Assembly: GCA_905250075.1 (NCBI GenBank)
Contig: CAJNOP010000100.1
Location: 600,049-664,048, forward strand
Reading direction: 5' to 3'
DNA length: 64,000 bases
From: Rotaria sp. Silwood1
Lineage: Eukaryota > Rotifera > Eurotatoria > Philodinida > Philodinidae
Position numbers and translations under genes: made by a program. Below, piece after piece: positions 1 through 12,344 of this stretch (its first letter is position 1; every line of letters begins with the position of its first letter). Under the pieces are notes generated by a model. That model did not search any database, was not told where the DNA came from, and saw only the letters and a list, made by a program, of their open reading frames with translations.

Positions 1-780
1 TTCCTTTTTTTGTCTTAGGCAGAAGGTTACACATGATGTGTCATTTGTTTTGCCTTCAGTATTTTTTCAATCATTTATTGCATTGTGTGACACCGATTGT
101 TAAAACAAACAAGACAAAAAAAAATTGTCACAATCAGAACAAAAACTTTTAATTTTCTTTGCTGCCGCATGACTCACCCTAGAAATATTTCAGTTTTGGC
201 TACAATCTAACCTTATTATTGAATTTGCTGAGTGATTATTGTTTGAGAAAACACGACTGAAATAGTTACATCTGCATATTGTCTTTGATAAATAGTATCC
301 AACAGAGACCGTCACAGGGCAGTTTTTTTATGCCGTGTCTTGCCCTACCCTGATCGTGATTCATATTTTTTTTGCCCTGCCCTGAGAATAGGACAGGGCT
401 TGGAAATTGAGCTTGAATTAAAAAAAAATCTAATAACTTCATAAAAACTTTGTGACTGTGTTCAAGTCAACTATTCATATTTTATTAACCTATTTTCGAG
501 CAAAAGTTGCAATCAATCTAGGTATGTCTTAAAAACATAACTAAACAAGCAAAGAAAAACATCCAGGTGAAAAAATCATACGCAGATCATATAGGATCTT
601 ACTGACATCGGATTTTGTAAGATTCATATTGTATTATCTTACGAAATCATACAAACATCTTAGTATAAGATTCTTGCACAATCTGATGATCGGAATCTTG
701 TAAGGTCTTATATGATCTTATGGGATCATAATTTAGATTTGTCTTATGTAAATAGTTTTTATAACGAAAGTCTCATGCAT
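1..780. other. Non-coding AT-rich stretch
   Basis: No coding signal that I can support. It contains a GGGCAGGG-type foldback patch (entered separately) and, at about 555-735, many degenerate pieces of the form ATCTTATAAGATC in both orientations, which make the stretch locally self-complementary. Confidence 0.6.
309..403. repeat. Foldback remnant with CAGGGC/GCCCTG core
   Basis: Short direct and inverted copies of CAGGGC and GCCCTGCCCTG are spaced over about 95 bp (CACAGGGCAG, TTGCCCTACCCTG, TGCCCTGCCCTG, GGACAGGGCTT). The patch is much more GC-rich than its surroundings and can pair with itself. It resembles in style, not in sequence, the GGTACCCG element at 14112 and the GACTCGA patch at 50236. 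No target duplication was identified. Confidence 0.5.
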
Positions 781-900
781 TAAATATCACTTTTATTCAG
801 AGTTTGTTCTCGGAGAAATATGTTAAATAAACTTTCAATGATGGAGAAGAGGGAACTGTTCGATTTAAGCATTAAAAGAAGGTAGTCATAGCCTTGAGAA

Positions 901-1338
901 ATTTCTAGTCTTCCACTATCCTGTCCAGCTCGAAGGAGCATCCATGCACTTGTAAACGATTTGAACGAAAATATTTTCATTGATCTCCTTAACGATACTT
1001 CTTTATGCAATATGCTGATGTCAAATGGTTTACGACAACTTAAGTTTTTTACTGTTTGGCGATAACCAAATTCGTGAAACATAGCGTATTTGATTGTCGA
1101 TCGACTACCTGATTTGAAAATTATAGAACTACATGGTTATGACGATAAAATCATTGATATGTCATATATATTTGTCAATAATCTTTCGAAATTAACTTTC
1201 CTTACTATTACTGGTTGTTATAAACATGGGAAACTTTATGATAAAAGATGGCGTTATTTACAAAAATTCTCTATTCGTTTCTTTCGAACTGAATTTGCTA
1301 ATATAATAGATGAAGATACTATTTTTGTATGGTTATAA
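901..1338 (+). pseudogene. F-box/LRR-like family gene, 3' end, decayed
   Basis: One frame reads through LVNDLNENIFIDLLNDTS, a segment NGLRQLKFFT, then after in-frame stops at about 1049-1069 continues as DRLPDLKIIELHGY and KLTFLTITGC, ending in FVWL before TAA at 1336-1338. The leucine-rich spacing, the asparagine-rich 'LLNDT.LC' phrase and the terminal 'WL' match, as I recall them, the C-termini of the large F-box/LRR-like family of bdelloid rotifers. The N-terminal half and F-box are absent. Stops and the missing 5' end make it a pseudogene. The family assignment rests on recollection, not on a search. Confidence 0.55.
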
Positions 1339-1339
1339 T

Positions 1340-2986
1340 TAAATGCAAGTGCGTATTATTTGTTCTTTGTTATACTTTAATTTCTTTTTATAAACGAATC
1401 GTAAGAATCTTTATATTTAAATCGACCGAAAATTTTGGATTTTTTTTTTCTATATGAAATCGGATAAGAAGATGTTCTATTTTTCATATTAAATCAAATA
1501 AGAATTATTTTTTTTTGATGCGTTATTATTTGACGAAATATCGAATAACTTCATTGTTTAGTGATTAATTAGGACATTTTTGTTCAAGTTTACAAGTTCG
1601 AAATCATTACTATCAAATAATAACATATTAAAAGTTATATCCTATTAAAATATACTAATACTCATTACTAATCGAACATTAGAATCTTCAAAAAAACTGT
1701 CTTCTAGATGGAAAGAATGACACTAATATTCGACTGAAGAATATCTTTTTATTTTCATTAATAATAACAATCTATCAATTTATTAATCATGGAAAATCAG
1801 AGCTGTTTATTTATAAAAAAAAATAGATCAACAAAATATGGAAATAAATAAAAGTTTGTATACAGTAAATATCACCATGATTCGGATAAACAAATTATAT
1901 TTAATAGAAATCTTTCATAACGAAATATATATATATTTTATATTCATAGTTTGATAATGTTGCAGCATCTTCGAAATAAAAAAATATCGACGACCAACTG
2001 GTGAAGCAACAATGGTTTATTCAAATCATATTGATGATAAAATAGATATATTTCTTTTAGAAGTTCATATTGAAATAATATAAATGGAAGATTGAAATTT
2101 ATTGTATCAAGGAATTTTTCGACCCGAACTTGAATTAACCTGATTAAACTCTATTCAAAGAAGGAGTTTCTTTCTTTTTGAAGTAGTTTTGATATTGCAT
2201 GATGCTGAGTAAGATGACATACTGCTTCGTTAGGCGATGTTGTGATCAGCAATTAGAATTTTGATGAAACTACAGTTCAAGAGCTCTACTAAATGATCAG
2301 TAGGATGGCGTTCTCTTAACCAATAAGAGTTAATATCATGCTATAATTATGGAGTTCTGCTCAACAAATTGCATATTGAAAGATGAAATACTGTATTAAT
2401 AGATAACCTTTGTTCGATGTTTTGAAGTGACATATCAAGATATTAATCAGCGAAAAATTATTTTAGTTGTGTGTATTATCATCGAGATCTTACAAATTTC
2501 ATCTGTACATAGAAGTTATTGTGTTTCGCTTCATTATAGGTAGTTAAAAAAGAATTCAGACTGCTAACTAAGTCACAGTACTCGAAATAGCATAAAAACA
2601 AACTACTGAGCACTAATTTCTTCAGCTAAACCGTTACACCATTTTGCTAATCACAGTGTTATCTTGCTAAGAACTATGTTGTTCCTCTAAGTATCAGGTC
2701 ATTTCGCTGATCAGTATGTATTTCTAATTAATTTAAGTTCGAGTTGGAAGTTCTTGATGATTGTTGTTCAAGGCCGAAAAGTTACTAGACTTTCAAGCCA
2801 TTTCGAAAATTTTGTGAACAGAAATTCATCTGCTTTCTGATGATTTTATTAATCAAGATAAAATCTATGAAAATTTAATTAAATTTGATACATAAGCATG
2901 CATCCAAACCGTTTGGGTCGCTTTTGCCAAAATAAGGAAAAATTACTCTTATTTACTGAATCGTGCGACACAACAGTTTTTCTTTA
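1340..2986. other. Non-coding AT-rich stretch
   Basis: No supportable gene. Frames are broken every few dozen codons. A loose repetition of 'gctaa...cagt' phrases occurs at about 2600-2730, too weak to define a unit. Confidence 0.5.
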
Positions 2987-3086
2987 NNNNNNNNNNNNNN
3001 NNNNNNNNNNNNNNNNNNNNNNNNNNNNNNNNNNNNNNNNNNNNNNNNNNNNNNNNNNNNNNNNNNNNNNNNNNNNNNNNNNNNNN
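2987..3086. other. Assembly gap (100 N)
   Basis: Exactly 100 N, the conventional placeholder for a scaffold gap of unknown size. Open frames that appear to cross it are artefacts. Confidence 0.99.
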
Positions 3087-4000
3087 GGATTTAGTACTAA
3101 CTCTAAAAGGCCTTTCATTTGAGAAGATCAAATCCAAAATCAAAATTTTGTCCACGGCCATGATATCTGGTATTCTCACGGACCTTCTCTTAAATATGAA
3201 AAAGCTCTCAAGCAAATCTACAAATGATGCAGGCAAATTAAAGCTTTTCTATTCTATTTTCCAATGTTGTCTTTGATTTCAGGTTATCTTGTTCATAAAG
3301 CTAATCAACAATGTTATGAGCTTTCAAAACAAGAAATTCGATAAAACATCATCTCAATTTTTTTTTAATTTTGTTGTTTAATCTATGGTTTATTTTTTCA
3401 ACATACATATATCCTAGTTCAACATTAAAAAATGATTTTTTTTTTGTTTTGATCATTTATTTTTTTTTAACAGAATGAGAAAGAGAGCAATTAACAGGTT
3501 AGGTTTATTCCTATAGGTAGATCAGTAGAAGTTGCAAGACTTTATTTTTATATAGTAGAATAATCAGAAAAAGAAAAAAGCTTCAGAATATATCTCCAAC
3601 AAGCATCATCTTGTCTCACAGATACAGAAAAGTGCTTTGCATAAATGTTCATGATGAGATTGAATCTCTATATCGGAATTGTTAAAATGAATGATAGTTC
3701 TTAAAACACTGATTAATTCAAAGGTTATCAATTGTTGATGGAATTGAAAATTATAAAAACATATTATCAGAAATCTGAAAACTAGATATTTAACTACTTA
3801 ATCATCAAATTTATTTTCTTTATCATATAAAACCATCTTGAATTAAATAGATAGTATACTTGTTGTATGTCACAAATTTTCCTTTTTTTAATTATTCTAT
3901 TGTTTTTTTTTTGTCATTTGTAACAATACATGTTAAAAATGGTGGCATCCATTGTAATTAATTAATTATTTTCTTAAAGAATTTAAAGAATAATGATAAC
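3087..4000. other. Non-coding AT-rich stretch
   Basis: Poly-T and poly-A tracts and no coding signal that I can support. Confidence 0.5.
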
Positions 4001-4021
4001 TAGTTGATATTAGGAAAGTAA

Positions 4022-4952
4022 TCATAAAAATGTTTTCGATAAATTCAATGGATATTCAATTCTAAGAGTTTTGAATTTCGTACAATTGATTTGTGTTGAA
4101 TCTCTTGTAAAATTGTGAGTGCATCTATGTAACTGGTCATAGTAGATTACCAAGTAAATAGTATTTGAGAAAAATGTTTTGGTATTGAATAAAAATTGAT
4201 CAATATAATCATCATGAATATTCATTAGACGTAATACTGTAAGATGAGAGAATTCACAATAAGTGGAATAATGTTCGCCATATTCGTTTAGCTTTTGAGT
4301 TTATGACTCCAAGCTACTCACTGTCAACTCTTCGAGAAACGGAAACGATTGAGCAATTCGAACAAAAAACGAATGTTCATCAAATAGTGTTACAAATTAA
4401 ACAGATTGAAATAATCTACTTGGAAAATTATTAGTAATATTTTCATAATTTCTCAATCTAGTTATATGGATATGTGTATAAATGACATTGACTTTTGTAA
4501 TTTTAATTCAATAACCTAAACTGCTGTCGATTAGAAAAAAAAACTGTTGATAACCAAAGCTACCAATGTTTGAAATGTACCTGCTACATTCAGTTTAGCT
4601 TATTCGTCTATGATAAAAATATCAAGTTAACTTAAATTAGGATAATGAGCAGCAAGAAGAATACGTTCCATAGATGATGATTAAAGTTTGAGATATTCTA
4701 TTTTATGATGAATTTTAGGCAACATTTGCACACAAAATCGATCGAGCCATTGATTAGGTTGTGTCAACATATGATTACTTCCTTTCATTAAACTTATTTT
4801 TGTAGTAAAAATAAAATCATGTAAAATTTGACTGAGTCATCTATTCACATCCATTAAACAATAAAGTACTTCAACATTGTCCAATTTAATTAAAATAACA
4901 ATATTATAATTTCATCAGGTAAATTCATCAATTGAGCATTTGAATGTTTCAT
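4022..4952 (-). pseudogene. F-box protein of the bdelloid F-box/LRR-like family, decayed
   Basis: Reading the minus strand from an ATG at 4952-4950, the segments are an F-box start (NAQLMNLPDEIIILLF), a frame change into DNVEVLYCLMDVNR and the rest of the F-box, then PNQWLDRFCVQMLPKIHHKI and SSSMERILLAAHYPNL, and near the end MNIHDDYIDQFLFNTKT and THNFTRDSTQINCTKFKTL. These phrases and their order match the bdelloid F-box family as I know it, in which the F-box is taken to recruit SCF ubiquitin ligase. The copy is about 930 bp, shorter than the roughly 1.5-1.7 kb I expect, so the middle is deleted. Several stops and at least one frameshift are present. Promoter-side DNA follows at 4950-5180. 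Confidence 0.8.
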
Positions 4953-5176
4953 GTTTGTTTTCCACTACAGATTTTTCTTAGCTTATATATATCAAGATAT
5001 ATACTCGTTTGTTCTATTTGACTGCTGTCGTTAGTGAAAACAATTCTCTTTAGATAAAATTGACGATCAACAAGTCGACAACATATTTTGTCTTTTTTTC
5101 TTCCTCGTTCAGTTTGACGAGTATGAAGAATTCTCAAGCGAAAAAAAGCATAGTATTTTAAGCGAATCAATATTAA

Positions 5177-5234
5177 GGGTGTGCGTGGCCTGTGGGTATC
5201 AAATGAATATTACATTCACACCCCACACCTACCT
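5177..5234. repeat. GT/AC-arm hairpin element, copy 1
   Basis: The G-rich arm GGGTGTGCGTGGCCTGTGGG and the C-rich arm CACACCCCACACCTACC are separated by an AT spacer of about 20 nt. The arms pair imperfectly. It is a member of a dispersed family seen throughout this window. Confidence 0.75.
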
Positions 5235-5267
5235 GTGCTCGAGTACGTGTTGAAATAGGAGCACCGT

Positions 5268-5461
5268 TAGATTGTTCCATAAATCGACTATTAACGAATA
5301 GTTTGGCTATTGCCGAGTCCGTACGTTTTATCGATGATTGTAATTCGATAAACTTGACTAGTGCACCAAATTGTTACAGTTTTATCGAATTGGCCAAAGA
5401 GATTTCTTTTCTCGTTCCAAGATTAACCATCTTTATTACGAAGACACGGTTATTGATATAG
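5268..5461 (+). pseudogene. Coding-like fragment, unidentified
   Basis: An open stretch without a start codon, balanced in base composition, reading through AIAESVRFIDDCNSIN and SFIELAKEISFLVPRL to a TAG. The leucine spacing would fit an LRR-like segment of the local F-box family. It could also be chance. No start, splice sites or neighbouring exon could be assigned. Confidence 0.25.
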
Positions 5462-6950
5462 GGGAAAAGAAAGGTGGTTATAAGGATAGATCAAATACCA
5501 AGAAAGAAGAGAGAAGTACAAAGAAAGGAAAAGAACATGAACGATAGAATAGAAGGAAAATACCATATGTCAGCATATGTACTACATCTAGCGAACGAAT
5601 ATCTTATTTGTTCGCTTACAAAATCTTTATTCAAATGTTCGTTCGTTCGAACTTGAATTTGATTCTTCAAAAGTCTCATTTTATGTTCAAATAAATCTTC
5701 TCTGATAAAAGAATTATCTGTCAATCAAGACAATGTTTTTGGTAGGATTTTTTTATGAAAAATATTTTCAATCGATTATTTTGTTGTTCTTTCTATTGAA
5801 TCAATGATGAAAAAATGGTTGTTTTGGAGAAAACTCAAAAGTTGAAGGTTATGTCAATAAATCTTCTCATTGGATAATCAAACTCAAGACTTATTTAAAT
5901 CTTTTAAAGAATTAAATTGAATAATAAAAAAAATTCAGTGATCCAAAAAGTAACGGAATTCAATAATTTCCTATAAGCTCGATTCGAATTCGAAAATGAA
6001 GTTAACGATGAAAGAGTTTTTTGTTAAAGACAAATCAAATATCAGCTACAAGATATAATCTGTTACCGTTTCTTCCGAAAAATCTGTTCGAACAATTTCC
6101 TCGATCTACCAATGCTTTCTTTTTATTTCCTTGATGCCTTCAGATATTTTATTTCAAAAAGGAATCCTTAATAAAATATGCTTTTTTTTAATTCTCTATT
6201 TTTAAAAAATGGAATCGATAATATTGTCTCATCTTTTCTTTTATCTTTTCAAAACCAAATTTTCTATTTAGGTAAGACATCGAAGTGACAAAAAAGTACC
6301 AAATCCAGAAAGAACTTGTCATCACATATTGAAAACAAATTCAAGTGGATCAAATAGTTCAATTAGAAAACAACGATTTAGTTTCGATGAGAAATTCTTT
6401 TCAAATCAAAACTTTCAAATAATCATTTGTTTTCAAGGCTAATTTGGTGATTATTTCGATAAGTGAACCAAATGTAGATTAGCAATGCTTAACCAAAAGG
6501 CTAATTTGTTCTGTCGAACATGTGAAATGTATGTGATATTGTCTATGACTTGTCGGGCTGTCTTTCACACATTTTGCAACGTTCCAACGAGCGAACCATC
6601 GTTATCATTAATTTTTTTCTCGGCCAATCATTTTTCGTGACCTCACACTTTGAATATATCTTTTAACCTCTCTTTATATGATATGACCTTCTTTTCTTTC
6701 GAATGTTGACTCGCGTGTGTTCACAACTACCGGTTAAACAAGTCATAGAACGAGTATGACAACTTACCAATCTGCTATTCAATACAAAATTAAAGAATTA
6801 GGAACAATTTTCGCTGATATTTTGCAGACACTCTTTGAATAAGGTTACAAGATCACTATTCTACTTCATATCTATACAAAAATAAAATAAATATATTTTA
6901 TTATTCTAGTGGTCTTGAACATTTCAGCTGTATGTGAAGAGATTACTGTG
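5462..6950. other. Non-coding stretch upstream of a Tigger remnant
   Basis: No gene supported. A short ATG-led frame at 6757 (MTTYQSAIQYKIKELG) runs 28 codons and might be a first exon of something downstream, but nothing connects to it. Confidence 0.4.
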
Positions 6951-6955
6951 TGATA

Positions 6956-7691
6956 CAGTCGAGTCCACTTATAAGAGCTCCGGATAAAGGAGCGGTCCGC
7001 TTTTAAGAGCTTTGTTTTGGCGCTTTTTTGCGATTTGAGTCCGCATAAAAGAGCTATATTGTATGTTCTTGTTCTTTTCTTTTTCTATTCATCTGTTGCA
7101 CGTATACTCTTTTTCGTCTTACTCACTTGTCCTAACTGACGTCTTTGTTGAGTAAGAAGAACCATTGTCTTTTTCTGTCTATTATTCATTTTCTAAACAG
7201 ACGGACGAAGCTTCTCCACTTTTTCTCTAGTCCGTCTATTGTCTCTCTCCTATGTATATATACTTGCTGTTTCTTCAGTAAAGGGATCAGATATTCATCC
7301 ATCCAAACTAAATCGACACGGAATGGCCGATTTAGAAGAAGAAGACGAAGAAGAAGCCGGGATTTCTTATGAATCGATACCAGGGGTCTCTCATAAAGAT
7401 GCACTGATGCATCTTTCGATGGTTCGCAAGTATTTGGAAGAGAATTTTACAGAGTATAATTCATATTATGATATCGAAGACATGATCGAAAAGAACGCTT
7501 TAATTAATCGTACTCAAAGTAAAATCACGGATTTCTTTAAGTAAATTTATGTATGGCTATGTGCTACTTAATAGATGTTGACAAGAAACAATTTTTGCAC
7601 TGTTTTACATATAGTTCGGATAAAGGAGCGGTCCGGATATAAGAGCCTCTTTTAGAAACCCCGACTGCGCTCTTATAAGCAGACTCGACTG
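6956..7691 (+). mobile_element. pogo/Tigger-type DNA transposon, internally deleted
   Basis: A 736-bp element with inverted ends: 5' CAGTCGAGTCCACTTATAAG and, reading inward from the 3' end, CAGTCGAGTCTGCTTATAAG. It is flanked by TA on both sides (6954-6955 and 7692-7693), the target duplication of the Tc1/mariner-pogo superfamily. Subterminal GGATAAAGGAGCGGTCCG is present at both ends in the same orientation. The inside holds only the last part of a transposase, so it is a non-autonomous deletion derivative. The ends match closely, which suggests a fairly recent insertion. Confidence 0.85.
7239..7544 (+). pseudogene. C-terminal remnant of a Tigger/CENP-B-like transposase
   Basis: An open frame inside the TIR element. 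From about residue 28 it reads an acidic stretch (DLEEEDEEE), then GVSHKDALMHLSMVRKYLEE and a final QSKITDFFK before TAA. The arrangement 'V.H..AL..L..VR.YL' followed by a basic 'Q..ITDFF' tail is typical of the end of Tigger/jerky transposases. The CENP-B-type DNA-binding region and the DDE catalytic domain are both missing, so it cannot transpose itself. Confidence 0.75.
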
Positions 7692-7763
7692 TAGCATGAA
7701 CAAAAGGAAAAATTTTCTTCTGATATGTTCTATACAACTTTTTAGATCTTCCTTATTATTAAT

Positions 7764-9323
7764 ATGAACATGAGCATTCATAATCATAGCACTGCAGATA
7801 ATTGTCAACAGGAACGACAATTTATCACTCAAGGCGAATATTTATCATCATCACTTTCGTTATCTGGATTACCACCTGAAATTCTTATTTACAATATTTT
7901 TTCACATTTGACATTTATTGATTTATGCTCACTTTCACAAGTGAACAAAATTTTGAAAACATTCATCGATACAAATGATGGATTATGGAAAAATGCCATT
8001 AAAAATGAAATGTTAGGTATATTAAAAGATATAAGAATAAGCATATTGAACTATGTAGAATAGATTTTATGATTGTTTTTGTTTTAGATGAATCATCATT
8101 ACATGAGAAAGTATTTGAAAATGAAAAATTAAAATTTCAGTATTTATATAAACAACGACAAAAACAAGGATTAATATTTGTGAAGAAAATCATCGCATGT
8201 GGTCAATAGTAAGTAGATGTTTTCATCATTCGAACATGAGTAACTGAATTAAACGCCACAAGTCGAAGAAATCAACAGTTTAAAGACATTGAAGAACAAT
8301 TCAGCAGCCCACTTGTCCCAATAATTTAAACGTAACGGCAAAAAACACGAAACATCTTGAGTTTCACTCTGTGCATTGTACTGAAAACCAAGGATTTCAA
8401 TTCAGTTTTGTAAATTGTTTCTGTTTACTTGAATTCCTCAGTTTTGAATCTCATGTGCTCAAAAGACCTGGTAGAGTTTCTTCGGTCCGAACAGTTCATG
8501 GATGTGCGCGAGGAGCGAAACTAAGGAGATTCTAGTTTTTTCTTCGTGAAAAAAAATGTTGTAGAGAAATACGAGAAAGATATTCGTAAAGCGAAGAATT
8601 CGTTTTCCAGTGTTCAGTTCCGTTTCAGAAGTTTTCTAGTTCAGTGTCTGGAACAGTAAGTATTACTGCTAAAAGTCTCAGCATTTGCACTGCATATCAA
8701 AACAGAGTTCTCCTATGACTTTGAAAGTTTTTCTATGCAGTCCAACAGTTTAGATAGGTACGAAGTTTTTCAAGGTCATTGAAATAATTCTTTCTTTGCG
8801 TTATTTCTAGTACTAATCGTACATATTTGTTTCACAAGTATATAACAGTTCGACCGACAATAAATACTATTCACAAAGCACAACCGAACCATGAATTATG
8901 TAAGAATCCTTGATGCTGAATATAGTGTTACGTGATATAACTTATTTGATTCCATATGCTTTAGATATCTATTTTATTCATGGTAAACTAGAGAACAATA
9001 TCACCATAGATATGATGGATGATTACAGTCTAAGCTTACTAACAAAACCTGAAAATATGGATGAAACAAATGCATCAACACATTATATAAAAGAAGCACA
9101 AATCAAATGTTTGAAATGTAAATCAAAATGCTATTATCCACCTCGTTCATGTATGCAACCACATCCATACAACTGGTTTGTCAGTTATCTACCGTTACGA
9201 AATCAGTATGGTGAACGAATCGAAATCATTGAAATCTATTGTGGCAAGTGTCAACGTTTTTCATTATGGAAAAATGAATTATCGGGATCTATCGCTCATT
9301 TTGTTCCACCCAAAGATCATTAG
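7764..9323 (+). CDS. F-box protein with C-terminal Cys cluster
   Basis: Exons 7764-8016, 8098-offset-corrected 8088-8208, 8811-8899 and 8926-9323 give 286 aa with all phases consistent. Exon 1 carries the F-box at residues 33-75 (LSGLPPEILIYNIFSHL, then FIDLCSLSQVNKILKTFI), the Skp1-binding module of SCF ubiquitin ligases. The last exon has CLKCKSKC and, about 55 residues on, CGKC, suggesting a zinc-binding substrate domain; I do not recognise the family. Intron 1 (8017-8087) is ordinary, intron 2 (8209-8810) is unusually long, and intron 3 (8900-8925) would be only 26 nt, GTAAGA...ATATAG. If that 26-nt piece is not removed, the frame breaks. The start is the first ATG after the Tigger element. 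Function beyond ubiquitin-ligase adaptor is unknown. Confidence 0.72.
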
Positions 9324-12300
9324 CATCAATTGATACAAAGTTTTCTTCACAGCTACAATATAACTAGTTCACTATTATTAAATAAAAGTTTTCTTTCGAA
9401 CAACAACTAAGTTATAATTTTTATGATCTATTATCACTTCAAAGATTGTGAAAAACGATTGTATTCTGCATTGTTCAAAAAAAAAAAAGAGTTTTGACTT
9501 TCTAAGCAGAGGCTTTCACCATCCGAAAAAGAAATTCAAGAGCATCTGATAAGCTATTATATTGGATTGGTTTGATTCCATCAAATCATGAATCTGCTAT
9601 CAAACTTCAGTGCATTTGATGAATTATGGATTTATTATGTTAGGATATGTATTTCTGTAGCTTCTCAAATTCAATTACTTTGCAAATAATACTGAGACAT
9701 ACGTCATTAAGCATCAGCGAAATCAAAGATCGTAATCTAATCGATCGATATACGCGAGTGATAGTTTGAATCTGTCCATGTTTGAAAGATGGCAGTTTTA
9801 TACAACAGAAAGACGATAATTTAGCTGGATTTTCGATTCTTATTAATAGTTCCATTGAACAAATAAACAATTCGTTTTGCTTCTATTCAGTTCCTGTAAT
9901 AGTCATATGCTATGAGTTAGATCGAAACCATTCACTCTGAAAATGATCAATTCCATCATCTTCGAAACGAATCATGTTCTTCGACAGAATCTCAAGTCAA
10001 TAATATTTGTCTAATTTTCATTTAAAATTCGGCATTGTTCGTTGCTAGATGAGTTTAGATAATTGTTGTCAACCATCCAATCGATAACACAATGGTGAAA
10101 TTCGAAATTCCTTCATCAGTTTTTCATCGAATTGAACCATAAATTTGCCATTGATTTTACTCTCTCAAAAAAAAAACTGAAGCTCGATCCGAATACAAAT
10201 TATCAAATTCATCCATTTAAGTAAAACAATGCTGGATTTTTCTTTATTGTTTCTTCATTCATGAAAAAGTTATTGTAGTTTTTCAATCCATTCTATGGAA
10301 AATAGCCATCATTTGTTTTTTTACTGAAAGTATAAGATCTATGCGTAAACTATTTCGTGTTTGGATAACAATTGACGAATTGAAATTTGAAATCATCATC
10401 AATTTTTTTTCTTCTGGCACTATTCATTCGTACTATTCGATTTTGCACGTTTCGTTTGAAAACTACGAATCAACATTAACAAAAGTCTCAAATTTAATTT
10501 TTTTAGATTCTCCTAAAGAGAACAACTTTTACTACTTATGCCGTGAAAATAGTGTTGTCTCATTATTTCGAAAGGAAAAATATAGAAGCTTGGTCTTGTC
10601 AATTATCAACTTGAGATTATTATTGAGGATGAGATAAGAATAGATTGACTCTTTTCTATATTTTTTGTTTCGTGACTTTTCTTTCAAAATTATGAGATTA
10701 AATCGTGACACAGAGTGAACAAATCATGAGTTGACATTGTTTTTAGTAAATTAAGATCAGAATTTTTAGAAACAGAAGAATCAAATACTATAGTAATGAG
10801 GTTTTCAAAAATCTTTTTATGTTTCAAATTATGTAAAAAAAATTCCCTTTTTTTGGAAATAGATTCGTCATTAAACTAGAAAAATGATGAGTTATGATAA
10901 AGGTCATAATTCGAAGCCATGGTGTCCCTAGTATTAGTATTTCAAAGATTCCACTCATGACCATATTTAACAGATTTTTCAGAAAATCATTGCATAGAAC
11001 AATATTTATATAACTTCATCATATGCTGATGTAACCTTCATAAAAAGCTTGAGATTGTTTAGATGAATCTTAAAAGTTCTATTGACACCTTTCAAATTCA
11101 GACATCTTAATCTTGTACATTAAAAACTTAATAATATAATAAATAAATCAGTTATTCAAGTTGATTGAAAAGTATATAAACTACTATTTAATATAAAAGT
11201 AAATGGAAGATAATGTTTTAGTTTTAATGAAGAAGAAAAAAAAATTGATTATTCTAAATTCGAGTGAGACCAAAGTGGAAGAACGACTCGTTTGACTGCG
11301 ATGATCTGACATTTTTGTTTTTCAATGCTTATCACGCATTTGATTGAACGCGATCGTTTCATTTTCAGAATTGGTCGAAATATTTGAAGATTGAATTGAG
11401 ACCGATAATAAAATTTGTACATCTTTAAAAATACTCATAGTCGAGATTGTTACATATTGGAATTTGTTTTCTTCATTTTAAAATGAAGGAAAATTGTCGA
11501 AAGTATAATAAGAAGAACCAATCATAGCCATATTGTGATGCTTCCCTATTTCATTCGCTATTATCATTGTCGCGAAGTGAAATAGCTTGCTAAAAATGAT
11601 GCTACGTGAATTCATTTCAAATATTCAAACCTAACCTACTTAATATGTTCATTTAGCCAAATCGATCAAACTAAACAAGTGATGTCTATCATTTTCCGAG
11701 CTATTGACAATCAAAACTCTGCATTGTTATATTAAGAAAATTCAGTTTAGTAATAATTCTTAAATACTATCATCCACAGTAGTCTATTTTTGAAAAGCAA
11801 GAGTAGAGAGTATTGATTTGAACTTGTTTTCACACTAATCGGTTATAGTCGAAGCCATCGACATACATATTTTAACAGATTATCTTGTTCTTGTAATCTT
11901 GCAATGTTCCATGACAAAATATTGCTTTAGCGTTGGTAGAATATGCGTAATTCCATGAGAGCCTATGTATAGTGAAGAACATGCATATGAGAGAAACGAA
12001 GAGAGAATGAAGGCTACTATGCTATGTCGAATGGCATTAGCAAGATATTGTGCCTCGGCAACTTCGATATGATTGTCAACCGTTCCTGTGTCTGGTGATG
12101 ATAAATTTGAGTTTCCGCGAAACTCAGAGTTCGTCCTACTACCACAACTAGCCGTATTGAGAGATAGGACCCCAGTTGTCTGCAAATATTACGATCCGAA
12201 TGTGTTTCATCTAAGTTTTGTGGAAACTTAATTTTGACATCATGCGCCCCTACATTCATAAAGGGATCAATTGTTTTTTTGGGTCAGAAGATTCATAGTT

Positions 12301-12340
12301 TAGCACTTTTTGAAAATTGCTGACAAACGAACTATAATAA
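9324..12340. other. Long stretch with only weak coding hints
   Basis: On the minus strand at 9640-9870 a frame reads RIENPAKLSSFCCIKLPSFK and SLISLMLNDVCLSIICKV, leucine-spaced like the local F-box/LRR-like family, possibly a decayed fragment. On the minus strand at 11880-12259 two overlapping frames (including VEVAEAQYLANAIRHSIVA-like text in one) could be a broken gene. The plus frame at 10341-10637 (98 codons) has no recognisable feature. None of these is supported enough for its own entry. Confidence 0.4.
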
Positions 12341-12344
12341 AGTC

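Noticed and set aside
1960-2040. RRM-like phrase (RRPTGEATMVYSN) in a plus-strand frame
   Set aside because: Only about a dozen residues, with no continuation, splice sites or second motif.
2898-3236. Open frames across the N gap at 2987-3086
   Set aside because: They are open only because N cannot produce stops; the flanking sequence shows no coding pattern.
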